Assembly (NCBI GenBank): GCA_964436865.1
Contig: CAYTFK010000110.1
Location: 1 to 19,061 of the forward strand
Length of the DNA stretch: 19,061 nucleotides
Direction of reading: 5' to 3'
DNA from: JAXGPP01 sp964436865
GTDB taxonomy: Bacteria; Planctomycetota; Planctomycetia; Pirellulales; Thermoguttaceae
Part shown: piece by piece, positions 1-6,655 of the stretch
How the letters are laid out: each line of letters starts with the position of its first letter
Position numbering within the stretch: position 1 is the stretch's first letter
Translations under genes and position numbers: made by a program
Notes under the pieces: generated by a model
What the model was told of the DNA's origin: nothing
The model's database searches: none
Seen by the model: the letters and a program-made list of their open reading frames with translations, nothing else

Positions 1-2
1 CC

Positions 3-1568
3 GGACTGGCGTTCGCCGTGGACGAGCCGCAGTCATCCGCAGCCGCGAAGCCCCGTCTGGCGGTGACGATCTCCAGCGAGACGACGCGCATCACCGAGCC
101 GCTGCGCGAGGACGGCTACCCGGACTATTTGGCGGCCCTCAACCAGATCGCTTCCAAGGGAGTGACGCCCGAGAACAATGCGGCCGTGCCATTCTGGCGA
201 GCGATGGGGCCGCGGCCGCTGAACCCGGAGGTCTGCGAGCGTTTCGTCGCCATGCTGGGGATCGCGCCCCTGCCGGAGGAGGGTCAGTACTACGTCTCGC
301 TTGCAGAGCATGTTCGGAAGGCCGCTCCGACCGAGAGCCGGACTGACGAGGACGCGGCGGAACTCTGGGAAGTCCTCGACGAAGCAATGGGGCGCCCTTG
401 GACAGAAGAGGAGTTGCCGCTGGTTGCCTCCTGGCTCAAAGCCAACGAGAAGCCAATCGAGCTTTTTGTCGAAGCGAGCCTTCGGCCGCGCCGCTACGAT
501 CCGCTCTTGACCGTTGGCGACGACGGCCTGCTGATCGAAGCGTTGCTGCCTGGGGCGCAGGAATCGCGCGAAGCCGCCCGGGCATTGGCGGCTCGGGCCA
601 TGCTCCGCCTCGGTTCGGGGCAGGTTGACGCCGCCTGGGGCGATCTGTTGGCGGTCCACCGACTCGGCCGGCTCGCCAATCAAGGTCCGACACTGATCGA
701 TGCCCTGGTGGGCATCGCGATCGACGCCATTGCCTGCCGCGGCGACAACGTCCTCATTGCCCATGGCCGGCTCACCTCCCGCCAGGCCCTTGGGATGCGC
801 GACGAGCTCCGCGAGATACCGCTCTGCCGCACGATGACCGCGAAGATGGACGTCGCCGAAAGGCTGATGTATCTCGACTCCGTCGCGGCGATTGCCCGTG
901 GTGGATTGGACCGGCTCGATCGGATTGCCGGTTCGGGCGAGTCGCGTGGAGCCGCCAGCACGATTCTCGGTTGGGCAGGTCGAGTGGCCATCGACTGGGA
1001 CGTGCCGTTGCAGATGGGCAATCCCTGGTACGACCGGCTCGTCGCTGCCGGCCAGAAGTCCGCTTACGCCGAGCGGAAGGCGGCCATGAACCAGATCGAA
1101 ACGGAACTCAAGGAGACGGCGGCCAAGGTCCGAGACGTGAAGTCGCTGGCCTACGAAATGCTCGGCGGCCCGCGAAGGGTCCTGTCGGAGCGGCTGGGGC
1201 AGATCTTCGTCTCGCTCTTGCTGCCGGCGGTTGGCGCCGCCCTTGAGGCCGAAGAGCGTGGTCTAATTCAGCGGCAACTGTCCGAGATGGGGTTCTCTCT
1301 GGCCGCCTATCGGGCCGACCACGGCAAGTATCCCTCCCGGCTTGCCGACCTGTTGCCCAAGTATGCAGAGGCGATACCGGAGGATGTATTCAGCGGCGCC
1401 GATTTGATCTACCGGAGCGATTCCGGCAGCATCCTCCTCTACAGCGTCGGTCGCAACGGGCAGGACGACGGCGGCCGCGGTTACAGCGACCGCGATGAGA
1501 CTGCCGGCTCGCAGGACTGGGACGACTTGCTGGTCCGCGTGCCTCTCAAGCCGAAGGAAAAGCAGTAG
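3..1568 (+). CDS. Secreted hypothetical protein, 5' end outside the window
   Basis: The reading frame is open from the first bases and reads GLAFAVDEPQ, which looks like the end of a signal peptide with an A-F-A cleavage site. I therefore treat the gene as truncated at its start and the GTG at 18 as internal. The visible part is about 520 residues. Most of it is helical, with a tract near residues 205-250 (ANQGPTLIDALVGIAIDAIA) that I associate from memory with planctomycete hypothetical proteins. The last 90 residues (AAYRADHGKYPSRLADLLP, then LYSVGRNGQDDGGRG and a final DDLLVRVP) resemble the C-terminal half of type II secretion pseudopilins such as GspG, but there is no N-terminal pilin methylation motif here. 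Function is unknown. It is followed in the same direction by a small membrane-protein gene 116 bp downstream. Confidence 0.75.
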   Translation, partial: GLAFAVDEPQSSAAAKPRLAVTISSETTRITEPLREDGYPDYLAALNQIASKGVTPENNAAVPFWRAMGPRPLNPEVCERFVAMLGIAPLPEEGQYYVSLAEHVRKAAPTESRTDEDAAELWEVLDEAMGRPWTEEELPLVASWLKANEKPIELFVEASLRPRRYDPLLTVGDDGLLIEALLPGAQESREAARALAARAMLRLGSGQVDAAWGDLLAVHRLGRLANQGPTLIDALVGIAIDAIACRGDNVLIAHGRLTSRQALGMRDELREIPLCRTMTAKMDVAERLMYLDSVAAIARGGLDRLDRIAGSGESRGAASTILGWAGRVAIDWDVPLQMGNPWYDRLVAAGQKSAYAERKAAMNQIETELKETAAKVRDVKSLAYEMLGGPRRVLSERLGQIFVSLLLPAVGAALEAEERGLIQRQLSEMGFSLAAYRADHGKYPSRLADLLPKYAEAIPEDVFSGADLIYRSDSGSILLYSVGRNGQDDGGRGYSDRDETAGSQDWDDLLVRVPLKPKEKQ

Positions 1569-1684
1569 AGTTTGCCCGTTAACAGTCGCCCCTCACTCTG
1601 CCCTGCTGGCGTCAACCGGCGGGCCGAAGTATTCTGGATGCGGCTGCCGCGGCATCCTCGACTGCGTCGCTTGCCTGGAGCGGG

Positions 1685-2086
1685 ATGCCGATATCCGTTC
1701 TCTCCACCATCGACCGGAGGACCGACTTGAAACTGGGTTCGGGCTTCTCGCTGGCAGGCGCTCTCTTCGCCACGGCAGTCGTCGCCGTCTTCCTCGCCAG
1801 CATCCGGTTGGGGCTGATGGCCGAATCCACGCTCGCCACCAACCGGCTGATCGCCGTCGCAGCCCTCGGGCTCATTGTCGGAGCGATGCTCGGCGTCATA
1901 GCCGGCCTTCGTCAGATCGGCGGCTGGCGCGGCGCGATCGCGGGAATGGTGGCCGGAACCCTATTCGGCCCGCCCGGCGCCCTGTTGTTGGTACTGCCGG
2001 CGGCGATCCCAGGTGTGGTTGTCGGTTCGGTGCTGCTGGTGGCGCTGGCCGCCCTGATGCGGCGACTCTCTTCGGCGCAGGAATGA
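1685..2086 (+). CDS. Small integral membrane protein of unknown function
   Basis: The frame encodes 133 residues. Three to four hydrophobic segments are visible, at roughly residues 21-43, 54-75, 83-101 and 103-123, with a glycine-rich GTLFGPPGALLLVLP turn between the last two. No catalytic motif is recognisable. The ATG at 1685 has only GGAG four bases upstream. An in-frame TTG at 1727 has GGAGG (1716-1720) six bases upstream and would start the protein just before the first membrane segment, so the true protein may be 119 residues. The gene ends 38 bp from the convergent osmC stop, and I see no hairpin terminator between them. The family is not recognised. Confidence 0.6.
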   Translation: MPISVLSTIDRRTDLKLGSGFSLAGALFATAVVAVFLASIRLGLMAESTLATNRLIAVAALGLIVGAMLGVIAGLRQIGGWRGAIAGMVAGTLFGPPGALLLVLPAAIPGVVVGSVLLVALAALMRRLSSAQE

Positions 2087-2124
2087 CTTTGGAGTGGTCA
2101 TCCGTCGCTCACCCGAACCGGCCT

Positions 2125-2553
2125 TCAATGCCGCAGTGAGGCTTCGAGCGTGATCTCGGCGCCGGCCAGCACCTTTGAAACCGGGCAGTTCTTTTTCGCT
2201 TCCTCAGCATGTTTTCGGAAGGTCGCTTCGTCGAGACCCGGTGCATCGACGTCGGTGGCCAACTCGATCCGCGGAATCGCAAAGCCGTCTTTCGACTTCT
2301 CCAGGTGCACCTTGGCGCTCGACTCAACCCGCACCGGAGGATGGCCCGCCTCCGAGAGGGCGTGGGCCAGTGCCATCGAGAAACACCCGGCATGCGCCGC
2401 CGCAATCAGCTCTTCCGGATTGGTACCCGCACCGTTCTCAAATCGCGAACCGAAGCCGTACGGCATGTCGTACGTCCCCGGGCCGATCCGCATCGTCCCC
2501 TTGCCCTCCCTGAGATTTCCTTCCCACGTTGCAGTCGAAGTGCGAGTAGCCAT
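2125..2553 (-). CDS. osmC: OsmC-family peroxiredoxin
   Basis: The 142-residue protein matches the OsmC/Ohr fold family and is close in length and pattern to E. coli OsmC (143 residues). It starts with the family pattern ATWEGNLREGKGT, then has PYGFGSRFE (Arg37) and TNPEELIAAAHAGCFSMAL (Glu48, catalytic Cys57). The second cysteine is in KKNCPVSKVLAGAEI (Cys123). These two cysteines are the peroxidatic and resolving residues in the family, which reduces organic hydroperoxides in the cytoplasm. The start is the ATG at 2553, where OsmC similarity begins and CGGAG sits eight bases upstream; the longer frame to 2682 would add unrelated sequence. A strong sigma-54-type promoter lies 59 bp upstream of the start, so control by an activator rather than a simple housekeeping promoter is likely. 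Confidence 0.93.
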   Translation of the reverse strand: MATRTSTATWEGNLREGKGTMRIGPGTYDMPYGFGSRFENGAGTNPEELIAAAHAGCFSMALAHALSEAGHPPVRVESSAKVHLEKSKDGFAIPRIELATDVDAPGLDEATFRKHAEEAKKNCPVSKVLAGAEITLEASLRH

Positions 2554-2611
2554 TGTAAGCTCCGCCGGGTTTCTGGATTTGGTCTGGATGCGGACAATGC
2601 AGGTTTCCACC

Positions 2612-2626
2612 GCAAGCGGCGTGCCA
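2612..2626 (-). promoter_or_regulatory. Sigma-54 (-24/-12) promoter of osmC
   Basis: Read on the minus strand the sequence is TGGCACG-CCGC-TTGC. This matches all eleven fixed positions of the sigma-54 core TGGCACG-N4-TTGC; the base after it is G rather than the usual A or T. The GG and GC pairs have the strictly required spacing. With C at -12 the predicted transcription start is about 2600, giving a 47-nt leader with the ribosome-binding site of osmC. The match is seen in the sequence; promoter activity is inferred. Confidence 0.75.
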
Positions 2627-2627
2627 C

Positions 2628-2642
2628 GTTCCGTGCCGGAAC
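2628..2642. repeat. Inverted repeat abutting the -24 box
   Basis: GTTCC-N5-GGAAC forms a 15-bp perfect dyad starting two bases upstream of the sigma-54 -24 element of osmC (about -28 to -42). It is short enough to be chance, but the position suits an accessory regulator or architectural protein. Confidence 0.35.
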
Positions 2643-2690
2643 AAAGCATCGCCACCAGCCTCGCCAAGTCCAGAGTCTGCATTCGGTGAT

Positions 2691-2719
2691 GCGGATGAGT
2701 AGCTTTCTACTGCATCCGC
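2691..2719. promoter_or_regulatory. Candidate upstream activator site (12-bp dyad)
   Basis: The arms GCGGATGAGTAG (2691-2702) and CTACTGCATCCGC (2707-2719) pair over 12 bp with a 4-base centre and one bulged G at 2712. There is no T-run on either side, so it does not look like a terminator. It lies 91-119 bp upstream of the predicted osmC start site, the normal range for enhancer-like sites bound by sigma-54 activators. Binding is inferred from position only. Confidence 0.5.
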
Positions 2720-2740
2720 GGCGCGTGCGTCCCTGCCGCC

Positions 2741-2773
2741 GGCCCGACTGCCCAATTCCTGGCCCGACTGCCC
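2741..2773. repeat. Direct repeats with 20-bp period upstream of osmC
   Basis: GGCCCGACTGCCC occurs at 2741-2753 and again at 2761-2773, exactly 20 bp apart, about two helical turns. A partial third copy (GGCCCGA) begins at 2784. The repeats lie about 140-190 bp upstream of the predicted osmC start site and could be further binding sites on one face of the helix. Confidence 0.5.
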
Positions 2774-3323
2774 CGCCACAACAGGCCCGAGTCGCCTAAG
2801 GGACATCCTGACGCCATAGGGTACGTCACACTGGCAACTGCCACCGGTGAAAGAGCAAGCAAAGGATAGGCATTTTCCTGGGTCTGCCGCGATTTTCCGT
2901 TCTCGAATTCGCGGCACGCCGATTGCTGTTGTCTCGACTGTCAAACCCATCCTCCTCTCGAAAGCCATGTAATCAGGCGCAGGAAGCCACCGGAGAACCA
3001 CCTGACGTCTCCGGTCGCGTGACTGGTCAATTAGCTTGCCCGCCCAGAGCTTGTTCGTCTGGCTGCCCGGGCGGAGGATGTTCCCTCGGCGGCCCGCCTG
3101 CGCCCTTCGCTCCTCTCAGGAGATTCCCGACCCCCAGCGGTGGTTTAGCTGAAGGTCGTTCTTCATTCTTCCTGATCGCCGTCGGACGTGTCGCAGGGAA
3201 AATTCGATTGTTGGGTTTGACAACCAGTCACGCATTCACGCCGCTCTATTCGCCCGGCAGGCCAAACAGGACACCGGCCAGCGACAGCAGTGGTGTTTCC
3301 TTGTTCGCGTCAGGAGGAACAGC
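2774..3323. other. Non-coding stretch between osmC and the sigma-54 activator
   Basis: Together with the elements listed above, this is part of a 770-bp region with no convincing gene. The open frames crossing it have no family similarity, mixed composition and poor starts. It contains a 7-bp inverted repeat ACCGGAG/CTCCGGT (2989-2995 and 3009-3015) and a TTGACA hexamer at 3217-3222 without a good -10 partner. The ribosome-binding site of the activator gene is AGGAGG at 3312-3317. Its length leaves room for a long leader or a small RNA, but nothing specific can be named. Confidence 0.5.
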
Positions 3324-4376
3324 ATGGCTTCGATTCAACAGAACTCGCCGCAGAATCTGGTCAACGATCGGTCGGCTTTCGAGAGGATCATCAGCGTTTC
3401 GGACGTAATGCAGACCGTCTTTGGCCAGACCCGGCGCGCCGCCCAGGCCGAAGCCACGGTCCTCGTGACCGGGGAGTCGGGAACAGGCAAGGAGTTGATT
3501 GCGGAGGCCATTCATCTGAGCAGCCCCCGTTCAAGCGGCCCGTTCGTCTGCATCAACATGGCCGCCGTCCCCGAGTCGCTCATCGAAAGCGAACTGTTTG
3601 GTCACGCGGAAGGCGCTTTCACCGGCGCCGCCCGCTCGCGAATGGGACGTTTCGAAGCGGCGAATAAAGGAACGCTCTTCATCGATGAGATCGGCGATCT
3701 GGAGTTGACCTGCCAGGCCAAGTTGCTCCGCGTGCTCGAGAACCGATCCGTGTCGCCGGTTGGCAGCAACGATAGCCGAAAGATCGATGTCCGCGTGATC
3801 GCTGCGACCAACCGCAACCTCGAAAGAATGGTCGCCGACGGCGAGTTCCGCGAAGACCTGTACTACCGGCTCAACGTCATCTCGATCCAACTGCCCCCGC
3901 TGCGGAAACGGCCCGAAGACATCATGCCCCTGGTAAACCATTTCCTCGATCAGTTCTGCCGCGAGAGCGGCAAGCCGACACTGGCAATCGACGACGAACT
4001 GGCCGAATACCTGCAGAGCTACGAATGGCCGGGCAACATCCGCCAGTTGCGAAACTGCGTCGAAAGCATGGTGGTATTGGCCGCTTCCGACCGCTTGACA
4101 CTGGACGATCTGCCCACGATGGTCCGTAAACGCGAATCGGCCACCCAGATTCGGTTCAAAATCCCCCAGGATTTTACGCTGGAGGACGTCGAGCAGATCG
4201 CTGTGCAGCAGACCCTCGATCGTTTCGACGGCAACCGCACGCGGGCGGCTCAATCGTTGGGAATCTCCGTGCGAACGCTTCAGCGTCGACTCAAACGCTG
4301 GCAGACCAACCACGGCGATCATGACCGCAAACTCGACCGGCTCGGCACCCGCGGCGATGCGGTGACCGCCAGCTAG
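3324..4376 (+). CDS. Sigma-54-dependent transcriptional activator without a sensor domain
   Basis: The protein has 350 residues: a short N-terminus of about 25, one AAA+ domain, and a Fis-type helix-turn-helix. Walker A is GESGTGKE (50-57), the sigma-54-contacting loop is GAFTGA (97-102), Walker B is TLFIDEIGD (117-125), sensor I is AATNRN (160-165), the arginine finger region is REDLYYRLN (176-184), and sensor II is WPGNIRQLRN (235-244). The HTH spans about 303-326 (GNRTRAAQSLGISVRTLQRRL). The intact GAFTGA loop indicates it can remodel sigma-54 RNA polymerase. There is no receiver, GAF or PAS domain, so it resembles PspF in architecture and must be controlled by a partner protein or by its amount. 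The start has AGGAGG six bases upstream. A natural target is divergent osmC, which carries a sigma-54 promoter. Confidence 0.93.
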   Translation: MASIQQNSPQNLVNDRSAFERIISVSDVMQTVFGQTRRAAQAEATVLVTGESGTGKELIAEAIHLSSPRSSGPFVCINMAAVPESLIESELFGHAEGAFTGAARSRMGRFEAANKGTLFIDEIGDLELTCQAKLLRVLENRSVSPVGSNDSRKIDVRVIAATNRNLERMVADGEFREDLYYRLNVISIQLPPLRKRPEDIMPLVNHFLDQFCRESGKPTLAIDDELAEYLQSYEWPGNIRQLRNCVESMVVLAASDRLTLDDLPTMVRKRESATQIRFKIPQDFTLEDVEQIAVQQTLDRFDGNRTRAAQSLGISVRTLQRRLKRWQTNHGDHDRKLDRLGTRGDAVTAS

Positions 4377-4430
4377 ACCGGGGTCGATCCGAAGCGCCGG
4401 GCAGGAGGCCAGCAACGCGGGAGTCTGAAT

Positions 4431-4474
4431 GGGCAGCATGCCGGTGGACCGATGAGCCATCCGACATGCTGCCC
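4431..4474 (+). terminator. Hairpin after the activator gene
   Basis: GGGCAGCATG (4431-4440) and CATGCTGCCC (4465-4474) are a perfect 10-bp inverted repeat, and the stem extends inward through a second set of pairs (CGG and TGG with CCA and CCG) around a small bulge. It begins 54 bp after the activator stop codon. The downstream sequence GGTGTCGTTTCTT has only a weak U-tract, so it may terminate inefficiently or serve another role. Confidence 0.5.
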
Positions 4475-4601
4475 GGTGTCGTTTCTTGCCCAAGAACCTG
4501 CAAGAAAGCGTGAAGATGGAAAGACTGGCGAAGTGAGGCATTTCTCCTCGCCAGGCGTGGGTGTCAGGCCATTTTCCTGGCTTTCTTCGAATCACGAGGG
4601 G

Positions 4602-4630
4602 TTGATTGCGTTCCGACAAACCCCTAGCAA
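4602..4630 (+). promoter_or_regulatory. Candidate sigma-70 promoter of the multi-HTH sigma gene, within an inverted repeat
   Basis: TTGATT (4602-4607), a 17-base spacer and TAGCAA (4625-4630) give a partial sigma-70 match. A 7-bp inverted repeat AGGGGTT/AACCCCT (4597-4603 and 4619-4625) brackets the same stretch, so an operator overlapping the promoter is possible. The remainder of the 353-bp gap (4377-4729) holds the hairpin at 4431 and no supported gene. Confidence 0.35.
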
Positions 4631-4729
4631 CGGCGAAGGGGAATTTCCGACTCCAACTCAGGGTCTTCCCCGATAGTGGGTCCTGCTCGGCTCCAGCTAA
4701 GATGCCGGGGCCTGAAGGAGGACCTATTG

Positions 4730-6403
4730 ATGCACAGCGACTACCAGATTGCCGCCATCCAACGACTGCGTGACGAGCAACTCCAGTTGGCAACTCCAGA
4801 ACAGAAGCTACGGCAACTTGATGAAGCAGAGAGACTGATTGACGACTTGAAACCCGCACGCACCTACCTGTTCGGCGCCATTTGCAGGCGTCTCACGGGT
4901 ACCGACGCCAATGGCTCGGCGCGCCTCGAGTTGGCTGGTGAGGCGCTGTTGCACGACCTTCGCTGCTACGTGGACGACCTGTCCGTGTCGGCGGAAGTTC
5001 CTGTCGAGTCGGCCGGCCAGCGGGTGATGACCATGCACGAACTGGCCGAGGCGTTGAACGTCTCGACGAAAACCATTTCGCGCTGGCGGCGGTTCGGTTT
5101 GGTGAGCCGGCGCTTTGTCGTCGGTGGCCGAAAGCGGGTCGGCTTCCTCGAAAGCTCGGTCCGCCGGTTCGTCGCCCGCAACAAGGAACTTGTCCGCCGC
5201 GGCGCGGAATTCAGCCAGTTGAGCCACGAGGAGCGGCAGTGGATCATCGACGAGGCCCAGAATCTCGCCCGCGAGGGCGTCTGGCCGGCCGAGGCGACCA
5301 AGCGACTGGCCGCCCTCACCGGTCGAAGCGTGGAAACGATCCGCTACACGCTGAAGCAGCACGATCAGCGCCACCCGGAGCAGACGATCTTCCCCGATCA
5401 CCGTGGCGCGCTGCGGCAGGATACCAAACGCAAGATCTACCAGCGCTACCGTCGGGGCGAATCGGTCGAATCGCTGGCCAGGCGATTCTCGCGCAGCAAG
5501 AAAAGCATCTATCGGATTCTCGCCGAAATGCGGGCCAAGCTCATCATGGACTTGCCGCTCGATTACATTCCCAGCGACGAGTTTCCGCAGATCCGCTCCG
5601 AGCAGCGCGAGCACGAAGTGCTGGCCGAATTGCCGCCCAACCAGCCGCCGGCGCGCAAGGCCCGGGTGCCGTCTGGATTGCCAGGATACCTCGCCAGCCT
5701 GTACGAGGTGCCGCTCCTCTCCCGCGAGCAGGAAATGCACCTGTTCCGCAAGATGAACTATCTCAAGTACCGCGCCGCAAAGCTCCGCGATCAGCTCGAC
5801 CCGGCGCGGCCGAAGAATGCTCTCATGAGCCGCATCGAACAGTACTACGATGAATCGGTGGCAGTCAAGAACCAGATCATCCGGGCCAATCTCCGGCTGG
5901 TGGTATCGATCGCCAAGCGGCACGTCAGCCCGATGATGAACTTCTTCGAGCTGGTAAGCGACGGCAACATGTCGCTCATCCGCGCGGTCGACCGGTTCGA
6001 CTACTCGCGTGGCAACAAGTTCAGCACTTATGCCAGTTGGGCGATCATGAAGAACTTCGCTCGCACCCTGCCGAACGAGCACCGGCACCAGGACCGGTTC
6101 CGCACCAGCCATGCCGACTTGTTCTCGGCCACCGAGGACGCCCGCAGCGACGAGCACGAACAGGAGTCGGCCCAGAGCCAGCGCGAGGCGGTTGTGCGAA
6201 AAATCCTCTCGCGGCTCGACCGTCGCGAGCAGGAGATCATCATCCGGCGGTTCGGGCTCAATCGTGGCCAGGAGCCGTTGACGCTCAAGCAGGTCGGCGC
6301 CCAGATGGGCGTCAGCAAGGAACGGATCCGGCAGATCGAGTGCCGCGCGCTCAATCATCTCCGCAAGGCCGTAGAAGAGGAAAACGTCGCACTGACCGGA
6401 TGA
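4730..6403 (+). CDS. Sigma-70 family factor with three extra N-terminal HTH segments
   Basis: The start is the ATG at 4730, with AAGGAGG eight bases upstream; an in-frame GTG at 4676 has no such site. The protein has 557 residues. A MerR/excisionase-like HTH spans about 99-150 (MTMHELAEALNVSTKTISRW), a second HTH-like segment 186-210 and a third 231-268. Sigma region 1.2-like sequence follows at 316-345 (LPGYLASLYEVPLLSREQE), region 2 at 384-455 (RANLRLVVSIAKRH, FSTYASW), and region 4 at 490-548 (VSKERIRQIECRALNHL). Region 4.2 is very close to primary sigma factors, so -35 recognition should be conventional. Only about 40 charged residues lie between regions 2 and 4, so region 3 is missing or very short. 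Of the two adjacent tryptophans used in promoter melting, the second is alanine (Trp437-Ala438). I place it as an alternative sigma factor whose N-terminal half probably binds DNA or a partner. Confidence 0.9.
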   Translation: MHSDYQIAAIQRLRDEQLQLATPEQKLRQLDEAERLIDDLKPARTYLFGAICRRLTGTDANGSARLELAGEALLHDLRCYVDDLSVSAEVPVESAGQRVMTMHELAEALNVSTKTISRWRRFGLVSRRFVVGGRKRVGFLESSVRRFVARNKELVRRGAEFSQLSHEERQWIIDEAQNLAREGVWPAEATKRLAALTGRSVETIRYTLKQHDQRHPEQTIFPDHRGALRQDTKRKIYQRYRRGESVESLARRFSRSKKSIYRILAEMRAKLIMDLPLDYIPSDEFPQIRSEQREHEVLAELPPNQPPARKARVPSGLPGYLASLYEVPLLSREQEMHLFRKMNYLKYRAAKLRDQLDPARPKNALMSRIEQYYDESVAVKNQIIRANLRLVVSIAKRHVSPMMNFFELVSDGNMSLIRAVDRFDYSRGNKFSTYASWAIMKNFARTLPNEHRHQDRFRTSHADLFSATEDARSDEHEQESAQSQREAVVRKILSRLDRREQEIIIRRFGLNRGQEPLTLKQVGAQMGVSKERIRQIECRALNHLRKAVEEENVALTG

Positions 6404-6417
6404 ATAACACGCGGGCC

Positions 6418-6452
6418 CGCGAAGAGGCGGCTCCCCTGAGTCGCCTCTCGCG
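6418..6452 (+). terminator. Strong hairpin after the sigma-factor gene
   Basis: CGCGAAGAGGCGGCTC, a CCCT loop and GAGTCGCCTCTCGCG pair over about 15 bp with one bulged A and one G-U pair. The hairpin starts 15 bp after the stop codon and is followed by TTCTCGTAT. It most likely ends the sigma-factor transcript and separates it from the BON gene. Confidence 0.75.
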
Positions 6453-6508
6453 TTCTCGTATATGTCCTATGTCTGATATGGAGATTTTGAATCGCTCGTT
6501 GGGGGATA

Positions 6509-6536
6509 TTGACGGCTCCCCGCGAAGTGATAGGCT
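6509..6536 (+). promoter_or_regulatory. Candidate sigma-70 promoter of the BON-domain gene
   Basis: TTGACG (6509-6514), a 16-base spacer and TAGGCT (6531-6536) form a partial match downstream of the terminator. The implied leader is about 110 nt. The -35 is good and the -10 is weak. Confidence 0.3.
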
Positions 6537-6655
6537 GGATGAACCTGGAATGAGACTCTCCGCGGTGCTCTGGGCACGAGGCAGTGACGGCTCGTGCGAT
6601 CAGGAGAGTGTCTTCCCTTTCTCTTCTTCAGAACCCGAGTTGGCGGAGCCACACC

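Noticed and set aside
2438..3001. 187-residue minus-strand frame overlapping the osmC start and the intergenic region
   Set aside because: It overlaps osmC in another frame, shows no domain, and would cover the sigma-54 promoter and dyads with coding sequence.
3024..3039. Possible second sigma-54 box (TGGTCAATTAGCTTGC) ahead of the activator
   Set aside because: The GG-to-GC spacing is one base too long, and sigma-54 promoters do not tolerate this.
3217..3222. TTGACA as a -35 box for the activator gene
   Set aside because: No acceptable -10 hexamer lies 15-19 bp downstream; the nearest AT-rich hexamer is 22 bp away.
2923..3408. 161-residue plus-strand frame entering the activator gene
   Set aside because: It overlaps the well-supported start of the activator, has no good ribosome-binding site, and is low-complexity Ser/Pro/Arg sequence.
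4452..4676. 74-residue frame between the activator and sigma genes
   Set aside because: It starts inside the hairpin at 4431-4474, lacks a ribosome-binding site and has no recognisable pattern.
3531..4859. 442-residue open frame on the minus strand
   Set aside because: It lies antisense to the sigma-54 activator and runs over the intergenic hairpin. It has no recognisable domain and reflects third-position GC bias opposite a real gene.
4808..6358. 516-residue open frame on the minus strand
   Set aside because: It is antisense to the sigma-factor gene, whose regions 2 and 4 are unmistakable. The antisense product has no family pattern.
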